Positions 46,215-56,940 of a DNA stretch of 64,000 nt are shown in pieces. Numbering within the stretch: position 1 is the stretch's first letter; each line of letters opens with the position of its first letter. The position numbers and the translations under genes were made by a program. Below the pieces are notes generated by a model. The model made no database searches and was not told the DNA's origin. It worked only from the letters and a program-made list of their open reading frames with translations. The stretch is taken from the NCBI GenBank assembly GCA_003550325.1, contig QKWP01000195.1, positions 152,051-216,050 on the forward strand, in the 5' to 3' direction. The DNA comes from Gigaspora rosea (taxonomy: Eukaryota; Glomeromycota; Glomeromycetes; Diversisporales; Gigasporaceae).

Positions 46215-47964
46215 AGTTTTATTAGTAGCATATGTCAATTTATATAGAATTTCAAAATACTATATAAAACTATATAAAAATGAGCTATGTACCCTCTACT
46301 CTTAAAAAAAACTATCTTGCAGGTAAGGTAATTAATATATTATTTAAAGTATGCTGCTGGTATTTAAAGCCTATAGAATAAAGATCAAAAAAATTATTAA
46401 TTAATATAATTATAGGAAATACTTTTAATACTTTAGCAAAAGAAAATTTAATCAAAAAGAGCAGGCTTAAACAATGAGTAAATACTCGTTAGCATACTAT
46501 ATATAATTGTATATTCTCCATTATAAAGTATAAAGTTCTGTTAAAAATAGTTAAGTAAAAATTTTTATTTGTTATAAACAAAAATTATATATCAACTAGT
46601 AGTGTTAAACACCATATATTTTTTTTGCATAATGTAACACAAATGATTACTGCTTTATAAAATTAAATCATAATAATATAATTAGGTCGAATCATATAAA
46701 TAGTATTATGTTTGCTTGTTAGTACTTTTTGCACTTCATATTTTTATCTAGTGCAGGATAGATTAGTTTATGATAAATAATAATACCATTATTAAAAACA
46801 AAAGAACTTCCTTTATTCTCTTCATCATCTAATATTGGAGGCAATCATAACAATATCTTTGATAACAGCACAGAATTTTCTTGAATCTATTGGTTATTTG
46901 ATACCTTAGATGATAATAGAGATAAGTCTATAGTTGAAGTATGTAGTTCACAAAATGCCTGTGAAACAGATAATAATTTTGATAAGCTAAATACTGATAT
47001 CAGAGACTTGTCATTTTGTGGAGACTTGTCATTTTGTGAAGACTTGTTATTTTGTAAAGACATTTTAGAAGTTGATAAAGATATGGGGCCAATTCATTTG
47101 GATATCCTGGAAGATAATTTTGACTAGTTAATTAAACATGAGGCTTCAAGAATTACTGACACAGATGGATTACTATAAATCAAAACTAATAACGAAAATG
47201 AAGATAGTAGAAGATCAGATCCATTATATCCAGTTGCTCTGGAAATGGACTTTAATAACTGGAAAGAACTAGATGAGTAACTAAAAAATCTATAAACAAG
47301 TATTAGTTGTTTTTTTATAATTGTAATTAACTTTTTTTTAAAATGGCTTCATAGTTATGAATTAGAATATGGGTTCACTTTATGATTACATATAGTAAAA
47401 AAGATAAAAAGAATGGAATACCTTATTGCTATATTTACACATATATAAAAAGTAGAAAATATATTTTATGAAAAGAAGCCCACATAATTAAAGGTTGTAA
47501 TAAAGAACATTATGCAAAAAATTGCAAGTTTCATATAAATACATATCGTCAAAAAAAGATAATTTGGTTTACATTACAACAATTGAAGATTAACATAATC
47601 ATGAGCTTATAAAAAATTTGATATTGTATCTTCTCATTACTGTAAACTTTCTTCAGAGATGTATAATGAAATGAGGCTTCTTGCAGCATCAGGAGTTCAT
47701 CTGGTACTATAGTCGAGGTTCTATAGTATAAAAATCAAAAAAATATATTCATTCCATAATGTTTATAATATTGTTCAAGCAATTAAATGTGAAAAGAGAG
47801 TTATTTGTGATGCAGATTTAATGTATCTTGAGCTTTTAAAGCAAAACAAGAAACCAACTTTCTAAATAAATGCATGTTTCAAAGGCAAAGACAACCATCT
47901 TATAGCTTTTTGTTGAATAAAACCAAGTCAATTGCAATTGTGGTGTCATTTCCAGAATATAGTA

Positions 47965-48696
47965 CAGTCAGACCTCCCTATAGTCCCACCCCATATAGTC
48001 ACACCTCTATTTAAGCACCTGATTTTGTGCGACGGACTCAAACATAGTAAAAAAACCTCATTATAGTCACAAATCGCTTATAATCACTATCACCATGAAA
48101 ATTTGATTTTTTAACAACTTTATTAATAAAAAAACCCTCATTATAGTCACCAATTTTTAACTAAATATAGATTATATAATCTGATTGGCCAATTTTCATA
48201 TTCACGTATAGAGTGATCCTATAGGCGAAATGTGGAGTGCTTCCATCTAAAACTTTTTTCTTACTAAGTTAACGATACATGCCAACTAATTGAAAGTTGT
48301 AGAACTTGTCGAGACGCATCTAACAGTGGTTAGATCATCCAAATCGATCCAGTGGATGGTGAGATATCGTCGAAAAAACGATTGGCTAACTATTTAAAAT
48401 CTCTTACATTGTTTACATAGAGATTTTATATAGTCGGCCAATCGTTTTTCGACGATATCTCGCCATCCACTGGGCTGATTTGAATGATCTAACCACCTAG
48501 ATGCATCACGACGAGCTCTACAACTTTCAATTAGTGGGCATGTATCGTTAACTTAGTAAGAAAAAATTTTTAAATGGAAGCACGCCACATTTCGCCTATA
48601 GATGACCATAATGAGGTATTTTATTTATAGTCACACCTCTTTACAATCACCAAAATAGGGTGCGACGGACTTGGTGATTATAGATAGGGATGACTT
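47965..48696. mobile_element. 732-bp pogo-type element with TA duplication
   Basis: The left end is CAGTCAGACCTCCCTATAGT and the right end ATAGATAGGGATGACTT, inverted, with TA at 47963-47964 and 48697-48698. Internal TTATAGTCAC words occur in both orientations. It hosts the foldback at 48219-48601. The MULE frame reads across it once removed. Confidence 0.75.
48219..48601. mobile_element. Foldback element with about 180-bp arms
   Basis: CTATAGGCGAAATGTGGAGT at the left and GCCACATTTCGCCTATAG at the right. The arms stay paired through ACTAAGTTAACGATACATGC and ATATCGTCGAAAAA to GATTGGC, leaving a loop of about 50 bp. Some mismatches, non-coding. Confidence 0.8.
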
Positions 48697-51105
48697 TATT
48701 ACTTGACATAATGGCAAAAATTAATAGATATTCAATGATCTTATGTGTAGACATCATAATAGATAATCATAATCGATCTCAACTTGGAGCTACTGCTCTA
48801 GTCTCTGATGAGACTAAAAAAATATTTTCTTGGCTATTTGATAGTCTTAATAGGCCAATAGACAAATTTGCACTATCATTACTTTATACAGATGCTAATC
48901 CTGCAATGATAGTGATAGCAAAAAGTTCTTGGCCAATAACTAAGCACTATTTTTGTCTCTTTCATATTTGTAAAAATTTAAAAAAACATTTCTTAGTAAA
49001 TATTATAGTAAAAAATAGAATAAAATTTTTGTCACTTTTTGTTATGCCCATAATAGCTATGTAGAGACAATTTTTAAAAAAAAGATAGTTTCTATTAGTG
49101 CAAAAGTATGTTGATACTACTAATTACTTGCAATATTAGTTATACCTATATAGAGAATCCTGGGTACTGTGTTTTACTTATCATGCTTTTAATGCTGAAA
49201 TACAAAGTACTCAATATGTTGAATCTTACAATGCCATAATTAAAAACAATGTGAATACCACATCTTCACTTTTGGAACTTGACTATACTATTGAAAGGTT
49301 GCTAATAAAAGAGTATCATTTTGTAAATTTAAATAATGCTATTAGTAAATTTCCAATGAGCAAAGAAAAAGACTGTTATAACAGTATTTCAAAAAAGTTG
49401 ATAAAATATAGTTAAAATATGTTAACATTTTTTAACACCTGCGATTCTAAAACTTCAACGAAATAAGACGTATCGCAGTATATATTACCAGTATTGTATG
49501 ATTAATTGGAATAAAAATTCAGAAAACAGGTTAGCAGGTTATTAATTATCGAGTATAATCAAATATGTAATTAATGAAAAGTGGTTATTTTTTTTGTTGC
49601 AGATGCTTTATGATAAATTACAAACAATATGTTTTCTGAAAGTATGTTCAACACAAGTATAATTGAACTTGAAAACTTAATCACAGATATTAGATTAACT
49701 AAAATTTATAAAATTTGACATGTTAATTCTATTGATAAAAAATCAGAGAATTTCATTGTTCTATATAATAACACTGCTCACCTTTGTTCATGTTTGACAC
49801 TAGTTAAACATGGTCTTGCATGCTACTATTTTTTCAACTATGCTTGTCTCAGCAAATGCAAAATTTTATATAGATCTTGTATCTCAATATTGGTATATTA
49901 ATATAGTAAAAAATTTAACATTTAAAGAATCTACAATTGCAACAGTTCTAAATGGGAATCTCAGCATATTAGAATTCAATAATCAAATAGAATTTTCGCA
50001 CTTAGACAGTATTTGTGAATGACATGTATTCATAGAGGAAGTTTGTTATAAACTTATACTTAAGCAATAGTGGGAAAAAGGTTTTGGATTAATAAAAAAA
50101 GCACTTGATCTAGCTGTTTCAATAGGCTGAGCAAAAAAATTTATATAAAATACATTCAAAGCTTATTGAAGAATTTGAAGATGAAATAGCAAGAAAAACT
50201 AAAAAAAATTTAGGTCATGATAATGATCTTACTGAATTTACTAAATTTGCTTATACTGTCAGTAATCCTATTGATATCAGACTGAAAGGTGAAAATCTAA
50301 AAGAGAAAAAGCTTTTAATTTTTTTTGTGTAATCTATGTACTTGCATTTTTTTTTTATGCATTACAAAAAAAGAACCTAGCAGTAGTTGTAAGCATGAAG
50401 ATAAAACAACAGCAAGGGTAGTGTAGTATCTTTCATTGAAAAGAACATAATGCATAAACTTGTTTGAAAGATAAAAGTTATGAGAATTCATCATCTGATT
50501 ATGAAAAATGAAAGCAGGTATATGCTAGTTTTGATTTAATTTCATATAAGCTTATATTTATATATTTAATAACATTTTTTACAAGCCAAAACTAGTAAAA
50601 TAATGATAATAAATTAAAGCAATGTGGAGTTTGCTACAAGAAGGCTATAATGTACGTACTTGCTCAGAAAATTACAAAAACTATGAGAATTTGTCATCAA
50701 CCTCTAGTGAAAAAAAAACAAGAATGGGTAATGTATTTTAATTCTATTAATGTACTATGCATACAAATTATAAATCAATATGCATTTAATTTTTTTTTAA
50801 TACATGATTAGAGATTAATTATGACAAGCACAAGACAATGTAGCAATTGTTACTAGAAGAGTCACAGTGCTCGAACTTGCTTAAATCAGAAGCTTTAAAC
50901 TTAGCAATATTGTCTGTATTACTATTTTGCATCTATTGTTAGAAAGTTGCAGCTTTATTTAGAAGTTATATTTGTAATTAAATGCATGCAAGCTAACCAA
51001 ATGTGATTTTTGATTTTAGATCTATTGCTGCACAAATAAAAAATATATAGGTAACAAGATCCTGTGATCACTAATTGCTAATTAATTATCAATTCCAGTG
51101 ACTCT

Positions 51106-51405
51106 TAGTTTTAACTCCCTAAATGCGCGTTTTTTTTTATTTCATAAGATGTTATTAGTGCTAAATGCATGTTCTATATTCTATAAATGCACATTCTCTT
51201 AAATAACATTTTATATTATACTAACCTCCCTAAATGCATATAGCCAATCAAATTTTAGTATTTAAGATAGATTATACAGTTTTGGTAGAAGTTACACCAA
51301 CTTGATGATCAAATTTTTAAAGCTGCAATTTAATTGGCTCACTCTAAATGCAAACCTCCCTAAATGCACGTTGTAGGCTGAGTTGCATTTATGGAGGGTT
51401 GACTA
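51106..51405. mobile_element. pogo-type MITE (CTCCCTAAATGC words)
   Basis: TTTTAACTCCCTAAATGCGC at the left and GCATTTATGGAGGGTTGACT at the right are inverted. CCTCCCTAAATGCA words recur at about 51226 and 51352. Ends are diverged and TA is not certain. Confidence 0.6.
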
Positions 51406-51799
51406 TAGTTTGAACACAAGTGATATATCATCTGTAAATCATCTGTATTGATAAAGTTTTTGTTTAAAGTTAGAGTGAGCACCTAGGTTTAGAATTAGTG
51501 TTTGGTAGTTATATAATAAAATCACTCTTGAAAACTATTTTGTTAGAGATTTTTTTATATAATAACTATGAATTTGTTTACAGTTATTAATAGAAATTCT
51601 AAAATCTTATATAATAACAAATAAGTTAATTTATTAATTTATTAGGCAAAATATCAATAGCAACCCATTGCTATGGTGATTTCTATATAATTGACCAATT
51701 ATTTTTGAGATTAGCAATCATATATAGACAATAATTATTATTTGATAATCATTGTTTTCTAGGCTGGAGTCGTTTTGATATCATCTTGCTATTTCAAAA

Positions 51800-52930
51800 C
51801 CACTTTTTTCATAAGTTTTTTTTTTTTGGATCCTTTTTTTTTATCTTCAACTAGATTTCTTCAGAGTTGCCTTAGGGTTATCTTGGAGTTATGTAATTTT
51901 ATCAGTTCATTGTTTTAAAGTCTTGTCATTTTGCTATTTCATTGTTTTGAAGCTTCGAAGTTGCTTCTTGCTTCACTAATAGTATAATAGCATTTAGAAA
52001 CAAGGTTTTTTTTTATTATAATTTTTTTTATATTTTTTTGTAGGTTGAATATTGTATTTTGCAAAAAAGCTTTACTGTGATTCTTGTTTTTTGCTCTGTT
52101 TTTTTTTTGTAAATATTAGTTTTATTTTTTTAAAAGGTAGTTATTCTTAATTCTTTGTTTTTTTATTGCATTATGTTAGTAGTTTTTTGGATTTATTTTT
52201 CAATTTTTTTATTTTTTATTATTTATTATTTTATTATTTTATTTATTTTATTTTTTTTATTTTCTATAGAATATGGTTTTGGTTTTTTTTGTTTTTTTTT
52301 ATTAATAGCTTTTTCAGGTTTTTTTTAAATTTTTTTTTTGTTTTTTTAAATATTGGATTTGTTTTTTTTTGAAGAGTATTTATTCTTTATTTTTATTTTT
52401 TTTTTTTAATTTTTTAATTTTTTGTTTTTTTTTTTTCTTTTATTTTTTCATTTTTCTTTTGGGAGCTTTTTTGTTTTTTTTTTTTNNNNNNNNNNNNNNN
52501 NNNNNNNNNNNNNNNNNNNNNNNNNNNNNNNNNNNNNNNNNNNNNNNNNNNNNNNNNNNNNNNNNNNNNNNNNNNNNNNNNNNNNNNNNNNNNTATTTTC
52601 TTTCTTTTTTATTTTCAAATTCAGATTTTTTTATTTTGTTTATTTTTTTTAATTTTTGTTTGTTTTCTTGGAAGGGTTTATTTATTGATTTATTTATTTA
52701 AATTGGTTTTGTTGTTTATTTGGTTATTTTTATTTTTTTATTTTTGGGGTTTTTGTCTTTTTTTTTTGTATTTGTTTGTTCTTTCATTCTTTCATTTTTC
52801 TTTTGGGAGCTTTTTTGTTTTTTTTTTTTGTTTTTTTGTTTTTTTTATTTTTGTTTTTTGTTATTACTAATTTTTTTAATACACAATTTATTATTCATTT
52901 TGGTATTTTTTTGTCATTATTAGAGTCATT
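51800..52930. repeat. T-rich low-complexity region with assembly gap
   Basis: Nearly pure T with scattered A/G. TTTCTTTTGGGAGCTTTTTT occurs just before the gap (about 52454) and again at 52797, so the gap lies inside a local repeat. N bases occupy 52486-52593. All long ORFs here are Phe/Leu low-complexity artefacts. Confidence 0.8.
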
Positions 52931-54690
52931 ATATGAGTTATTATAGTTGGAGTTGAAGTTGATCGATGCTGACTAGGTATCATATAAAATTAATTTTCTT
53001 AACTTGTTTGGCACAGTACAGGAAAAGTGTTTGATGAAGGGCACTGTGTGAGTTTTTTGTTTGTTTTAGTTTAGGAGGCATCTATAATAACATTATACAA
53101 GAGGGTCAGATGAATGATAACATTTTTTCTGATAAGTAGAAAGGGTCAAAAAATATAATATAATTTTTTTAGAAAAATTGTTTAACTATAAAAATGCTAA
53201 TACAAGAAATCAAACTTTTATTATATAAAGTTTTCTAATCATTTTAAAAAAATTATATAACTAAGGTATTAAAACAAAACTCAAAGTATATTTTTTACTT
53301 AAAAAAGATATAGCTAAAATTAATATTTAAAATTTTATTAAAAATTTAAAATATGCAGACAAATTTGCCTATGTTATAATCTCAAGGATGTTATACAATA
53401 TGTTCCACATAATAGTATAACATTTTGTAGTTACAAAAATAGTTTGGCAGTTACAATAAATTGGCCAAACTCAATACCAAAAAAAAAAAATAAAAAGGTA
53501 CCTTCTGTTTTATAAACTATAAAAGTAATTCAAAAGTTAAATAAAGGTATGTTTGAATATTTAGATATAATAAATTAATCAAACTTTATAATTTAACCCA
53601 TCTTTTACTTGTAAAAACTTATTTTTTGTAATCTTAACTAATAAAGAAATCTGACTATAATATAGGCTAATAATATAAATCTGAGAGCTATAAAAAAGAG
53701 TTAAAAAAAGAACTATAGTAATACTGTAACCTTATACAATTATTAAATAGAATTAATCAATTTGATATTAGAGTAAATATTATAAGTTATTTTTAGTATT
53801 TTTTTTTTTATTATTTATTAGTGTTATAGAATAGATTTAACTATTGTTTTTTATATTATTTTATTATTTGGTTCTTTTCTTTTTTTGATTTGTAATATAT
53901 TAAAGTTCTTTAATAAAATTTGTTTGTTAGAGCTTTGTTTGATTTGCTTAGTTTTGTTTATAATAAGGTTATAATTTTAGATTTAATTATTAAGATTTAT
54001 AGTAAAGAATTTTGCTAATATTATCTTAATCACGGATTTTTTTTTATTCATAATTTAATATTTTTAATAATTTTCAATCAACCAATAAAATTTTTACAAT
54101 ATCACAAGATGATCTACAAAAATTGGCTAATTACTATAAAAACCTACTATATTACTATAGCTAGGATACTCTTATATATAACTAAAATAATTATATAGTA
54201 CTTATTTATATATTTGATTAAAAAATTAATTAAGAAATTGATCAAGTAATTATTGGCTATAGCTGTTATAACCAGCTACTAGCTGATAGTTAATAATAGC
54301 TAACTAATATCAGATTTAGCTGACCAAATCTATCTCTAATTACAAGGATTAATATCTGTGACTTTTATAAAAAAAGGCTTATATAAGCATATAATTGTAT
54401 CTAATAGAAATTATAGATATGCATATAGTGCATACAATAAGAACTATAAAAATACATGTTGAGAGTAAATTGCGTACTTTTTAGTGCTTTCTTACCTTGC
54501 TTGTTACAAATTTGGCTTCTTCATATTAGACTCATCTTTACTTAGTTATTGTAACTAACATCCTGCTTATTGTCATATATAACGAATTTTATATACTGTA
54601 CTGTAAAATTATTTTATGTCTCATCACATGAGTATATCATATAAACATAGCTAATATTTATATTTGGGCCACAAAAGATACTTCTGTACC
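52931..54690. other. AT-rich, nothing supported
   Basis: Except for a few short inverted words, no ORF, TIR pair or RNA could be supported in this stretch. Confidence 0.4.
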
Positions 54691-55310
54691 TACTTTTTGA
54701 CATAAAAATCCTAGTAAAAATAAGAATTTTCAAACCTTTAAATAAAATATTCTGCCAATTATAAGATTAAATTTGATAAACCTTTTTATTCAAATTCTAT
54801 AGCTTAATAGAATTTAAATAAAAAATAAAATTCATCAAATTTATCAAGTAGTTGTTGGGTTATCTTTTTATTCAAAGACAGAAAAAAATTAAAGCACCTA
54901 TCAAAATAGTTTTATTTTGATAGTTTTGACTTTGAGAGAAGATAATTGACAACCACTTGACTAAATTCAAAAAATTTTTTTATTTGAATTCTATGAAGCT
55001 AGAATTCAAATAAAAAAGGTTTTATTAAATTTGGTCAGATGGTTATTGAGATATTTTTGCTCAAAAGTAGATAAAAATTTGGTGCAGCTTCTATTTTGAT
55101 AGGCATTTTGATTTTTATCTGACTTTGGATAAAGATAACTTGACAAGCACTTGACAGATTTGATGAATTTCTTATTTGAATTCTATGAAGTCATAGAATT
55201 TGAATAAAAAATTTTTACCAAATTTGGTTTCATGGTTGTCAGGATATCTTTGCTCAAAGTTTTGAAAATTCTTATTATTACTGGATTTTTATACCAGTTA
55301 GATCTGGGCC
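54690..55310. repeat. Quasi-palindromic block of TTTGAATTCTAT hairpins
   Basis: AAAAATAAGAATTTTCAAAC at the left and GTTTTGAAAATTCTTATTAT at the right are inverted. Between them are three blocks each with ATTTGAATTCTATGAAG/AGAATTCAAAT hairpins and TTGACAACCACTTGAC-like words. It may be a MITE or an inverted duplication. Confidence 0.55.
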
Positions 55311-55438
55311 AGGTGTGGCAATAAAATTTCACTATCACATGATACCAAGCAAATTATTTTATATTAAGTTATATTAAGTTATAACTTGAGCAAGGGCCCA
55401 TGTTAGAGATAGAATTTAGGTGATTATATAGCAAAATC

Positions 55439-55786
55439 TAGAGATGGTAAAGTTTCTAGATTAAGAACCTAAGAACCTGGTTTTAGAATCTGGTTTTTAA
55501 AAACTAGGTTCCAATTTTGAAACCTAGGTTCTTAGGTTTATGATAGGTTTTTAGGTTCATGGTAGGTTTTTAGGTTCTTAGTTTTTTAGATTGATAATAG
55601 ATTTCAAGTTTTAGGTTCAAACCAGGTTCAGGTACCAGGTTCAAAACCAGGTTCAGGAACCAGGTTCAGAACCAGGTTTTGGAACCAGGTTTTGGAACTT
55701 CTTAAAAACCAGGTTCTTAGGTTTTTGAAATAGAACCTGTAGGTTCTACGCCAAACCCCGAACCTAAACCAACCTAACCATTCCTA
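55439..55786. mobile_element. hAT MITE filled with AGGTTC words
   Basis: Ends are TAGAGATGGT and ACCATTCCTA. Flanks GCAAAATC and GTAAAGTC are a diverged 8-bp duplication (6/8). The interior is an array of AACCAGGTTC / GGTTCTTAGGTTT hexamer-based repeats in both orientations. Confidence 0.7.
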
Positions 55787-56200
55787 GTAAAGTCGTTCAA
55801 GAAAACTTTTTGTTAGTGCGCAGAAATAAGTTTCCTATTCAATAAGCGATTTTGCGTTTGTTTTGAATCATTCCTGATCGTGTTACGTTACACAACCCCG
55901 TGATCCGTTATTGGCTAACATCTGTAGGTCGTCACGTGATAGTAAAATTTTATTACTTTAGTGTTTGTTGGCGCACCTGGACTAGTTGAGCACAATATGT
56001 AATAACAGAAGAGAAAAGTGAAGTGGCGCACTACTCCCATCATGTGATAAACAATATATTGCGAAGACAGCTATTATTCTCGCTCGGATCTCTTTATTAG
56101 ATATACCCATGCTTCTGGCATGTAAATAGAAGTTCTTTAAAAAAATTATTAACATATTGAATATAGACAGCACTGTATCTATCTTGCAATTAAATTTGTA

Positions 56201-56379
56201 CAATCAACTCTCTCTAAGTGCAATCCTTTAAGTGCAACTTCTCTCTAAATGCAACATTATTTCTGGTCCAATTATATGTCTGGAATATGTTTGGTCTCTA
56301 CGCCATAATTGCAATTGTTCTCTAATACATACTGCCAAAAGTCTGATTCTAATGAATTGCACTCAGAAAGTGTTGACTG
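56201..56379. mobile_element. 179-bp pogo-type MITE with TA duplication
   Basis: Ends are CAATCAACTCTCTCTAAGTG and CACTCAGAAAGTGTTGACTG, inverted, with TA at 56199-56200 and 56380-56381. Confidence 0.75.
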
Positions 56380-56485
56380 TAACCAATATAACAAAAATGT
56401 TTACTATTAACCCTAAATATGATTTTTGTGACCAATCCAATTGGTTATTGATCGATTAACCCGAATAAAATTCTTCTGATACTTT

Positions 56486-56634
56486 CATATATGGGAGACG
56501 GGATATGAAAACCTGTAAATCATTTCACTCATTATCATCGCAGTGATGTACCTAATTCTTATAGGGATAGATATCATTGCGATGATAATGAATGAAATGA
56601 ATTACAGGTTTTCATATCCCGTCACTCATATATA
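56486..56634. mobile_element. Foldback element upstream-side of the TPR gene 3' end
   Basis: The arms contain GACGGGATATGAAAACCTGT and ACAGGTTTTCATATCCCGTC, continuing to CATTATCATCGCA/TGCGATGATAATG. The loop is about 20 bp. Confidence 0.75.
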
Positions 56635-56940
56635 ACTTATTAAAAGACAATTGAAGTAAACGTGCATAATTCTATATAGATTCTCGCGTGTATACATATC
56701 TTTCAGGTAATATCAAGATTTCGCATCCATATGTTCATAAAAAATCCCATTGTTAGAAATTTTTTTGAATTAGAAACTTTTTAGCAAAGAGCTCATTTAA
56801 TATGAAGGTTTTTATTTAATTGAAATAAAGATATTGGCTATTTAAAAGAATTATTTGACCGAATAAAGATAGATCTAACTAAATCACCTTTGAGTTTTAT
56901 TTAAATGGAAATAAAGACATTAGTAAGTAAAACATCAATC

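Larger units (their letters stand above)
41235..46750 (+). pseudogene. Decayed hAT transposase gene, split by three insertions
   Basis: The N-part (41235-41563) reads as a BED-type finger (KDHWSAICNYCNEFWYK, then LEDHLGNF in another frame) and SQLSDFVEST. After the mariner element (41566-44217) the frame resumes at once with NRVLIKVFIVCEIPIYIIKN, the hAT 'CxIPxxxIxNPFF' segment, then ILSGYYLV-like, NLTISK-like and ANIRTAYYIIA words with many stops. After SINE-3 (45191-46214) VNTR-stop-HTIYNCIFSII (46470-46530) matches the hAT 'TRW' segment with Trp turned to a stop. The protein is nonfunctional. Motif-to-family links rest on my knowledge of hAT transposases. Confidence 0.65.
46800..50900 (+). 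pseudogene. Decayed MULE (FAR1-like) transposase gene with SWIM and zinc knuckles
   Basis: Readable blocks in order: 46800-47280, an acidic N-terminus with a tandem DLSFCGDLSFCEDLLFCKD. Around 47650-47940 LAASGVHL- and WCHFQN-like sequence. From 48710 the MULE core NRYSMILCVDIIIDNHNRS, then TALVSDETKKIF and TDANPAM. At 49160-49390 FTYHAFNAEIQSTQYVESYNA. At 49750-49850 a SWIM-type CSCLTLVKHGLACYYF. Three diverged CxxC...HxxRTC zinc-knuckle remnants follow at about 50418, 50630 and 50836. Stops and frameshifts are scattered throughout. A pogo-type element (47965-48696) splits it just before the core. It is dead as a gene. Confidence 0.65.

Noticed and set aside
52166-52923. Phe-rich membrane-like ORFs
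   Set aside because: They are poly-T low-complexity artefacts, one spanning the N gap.
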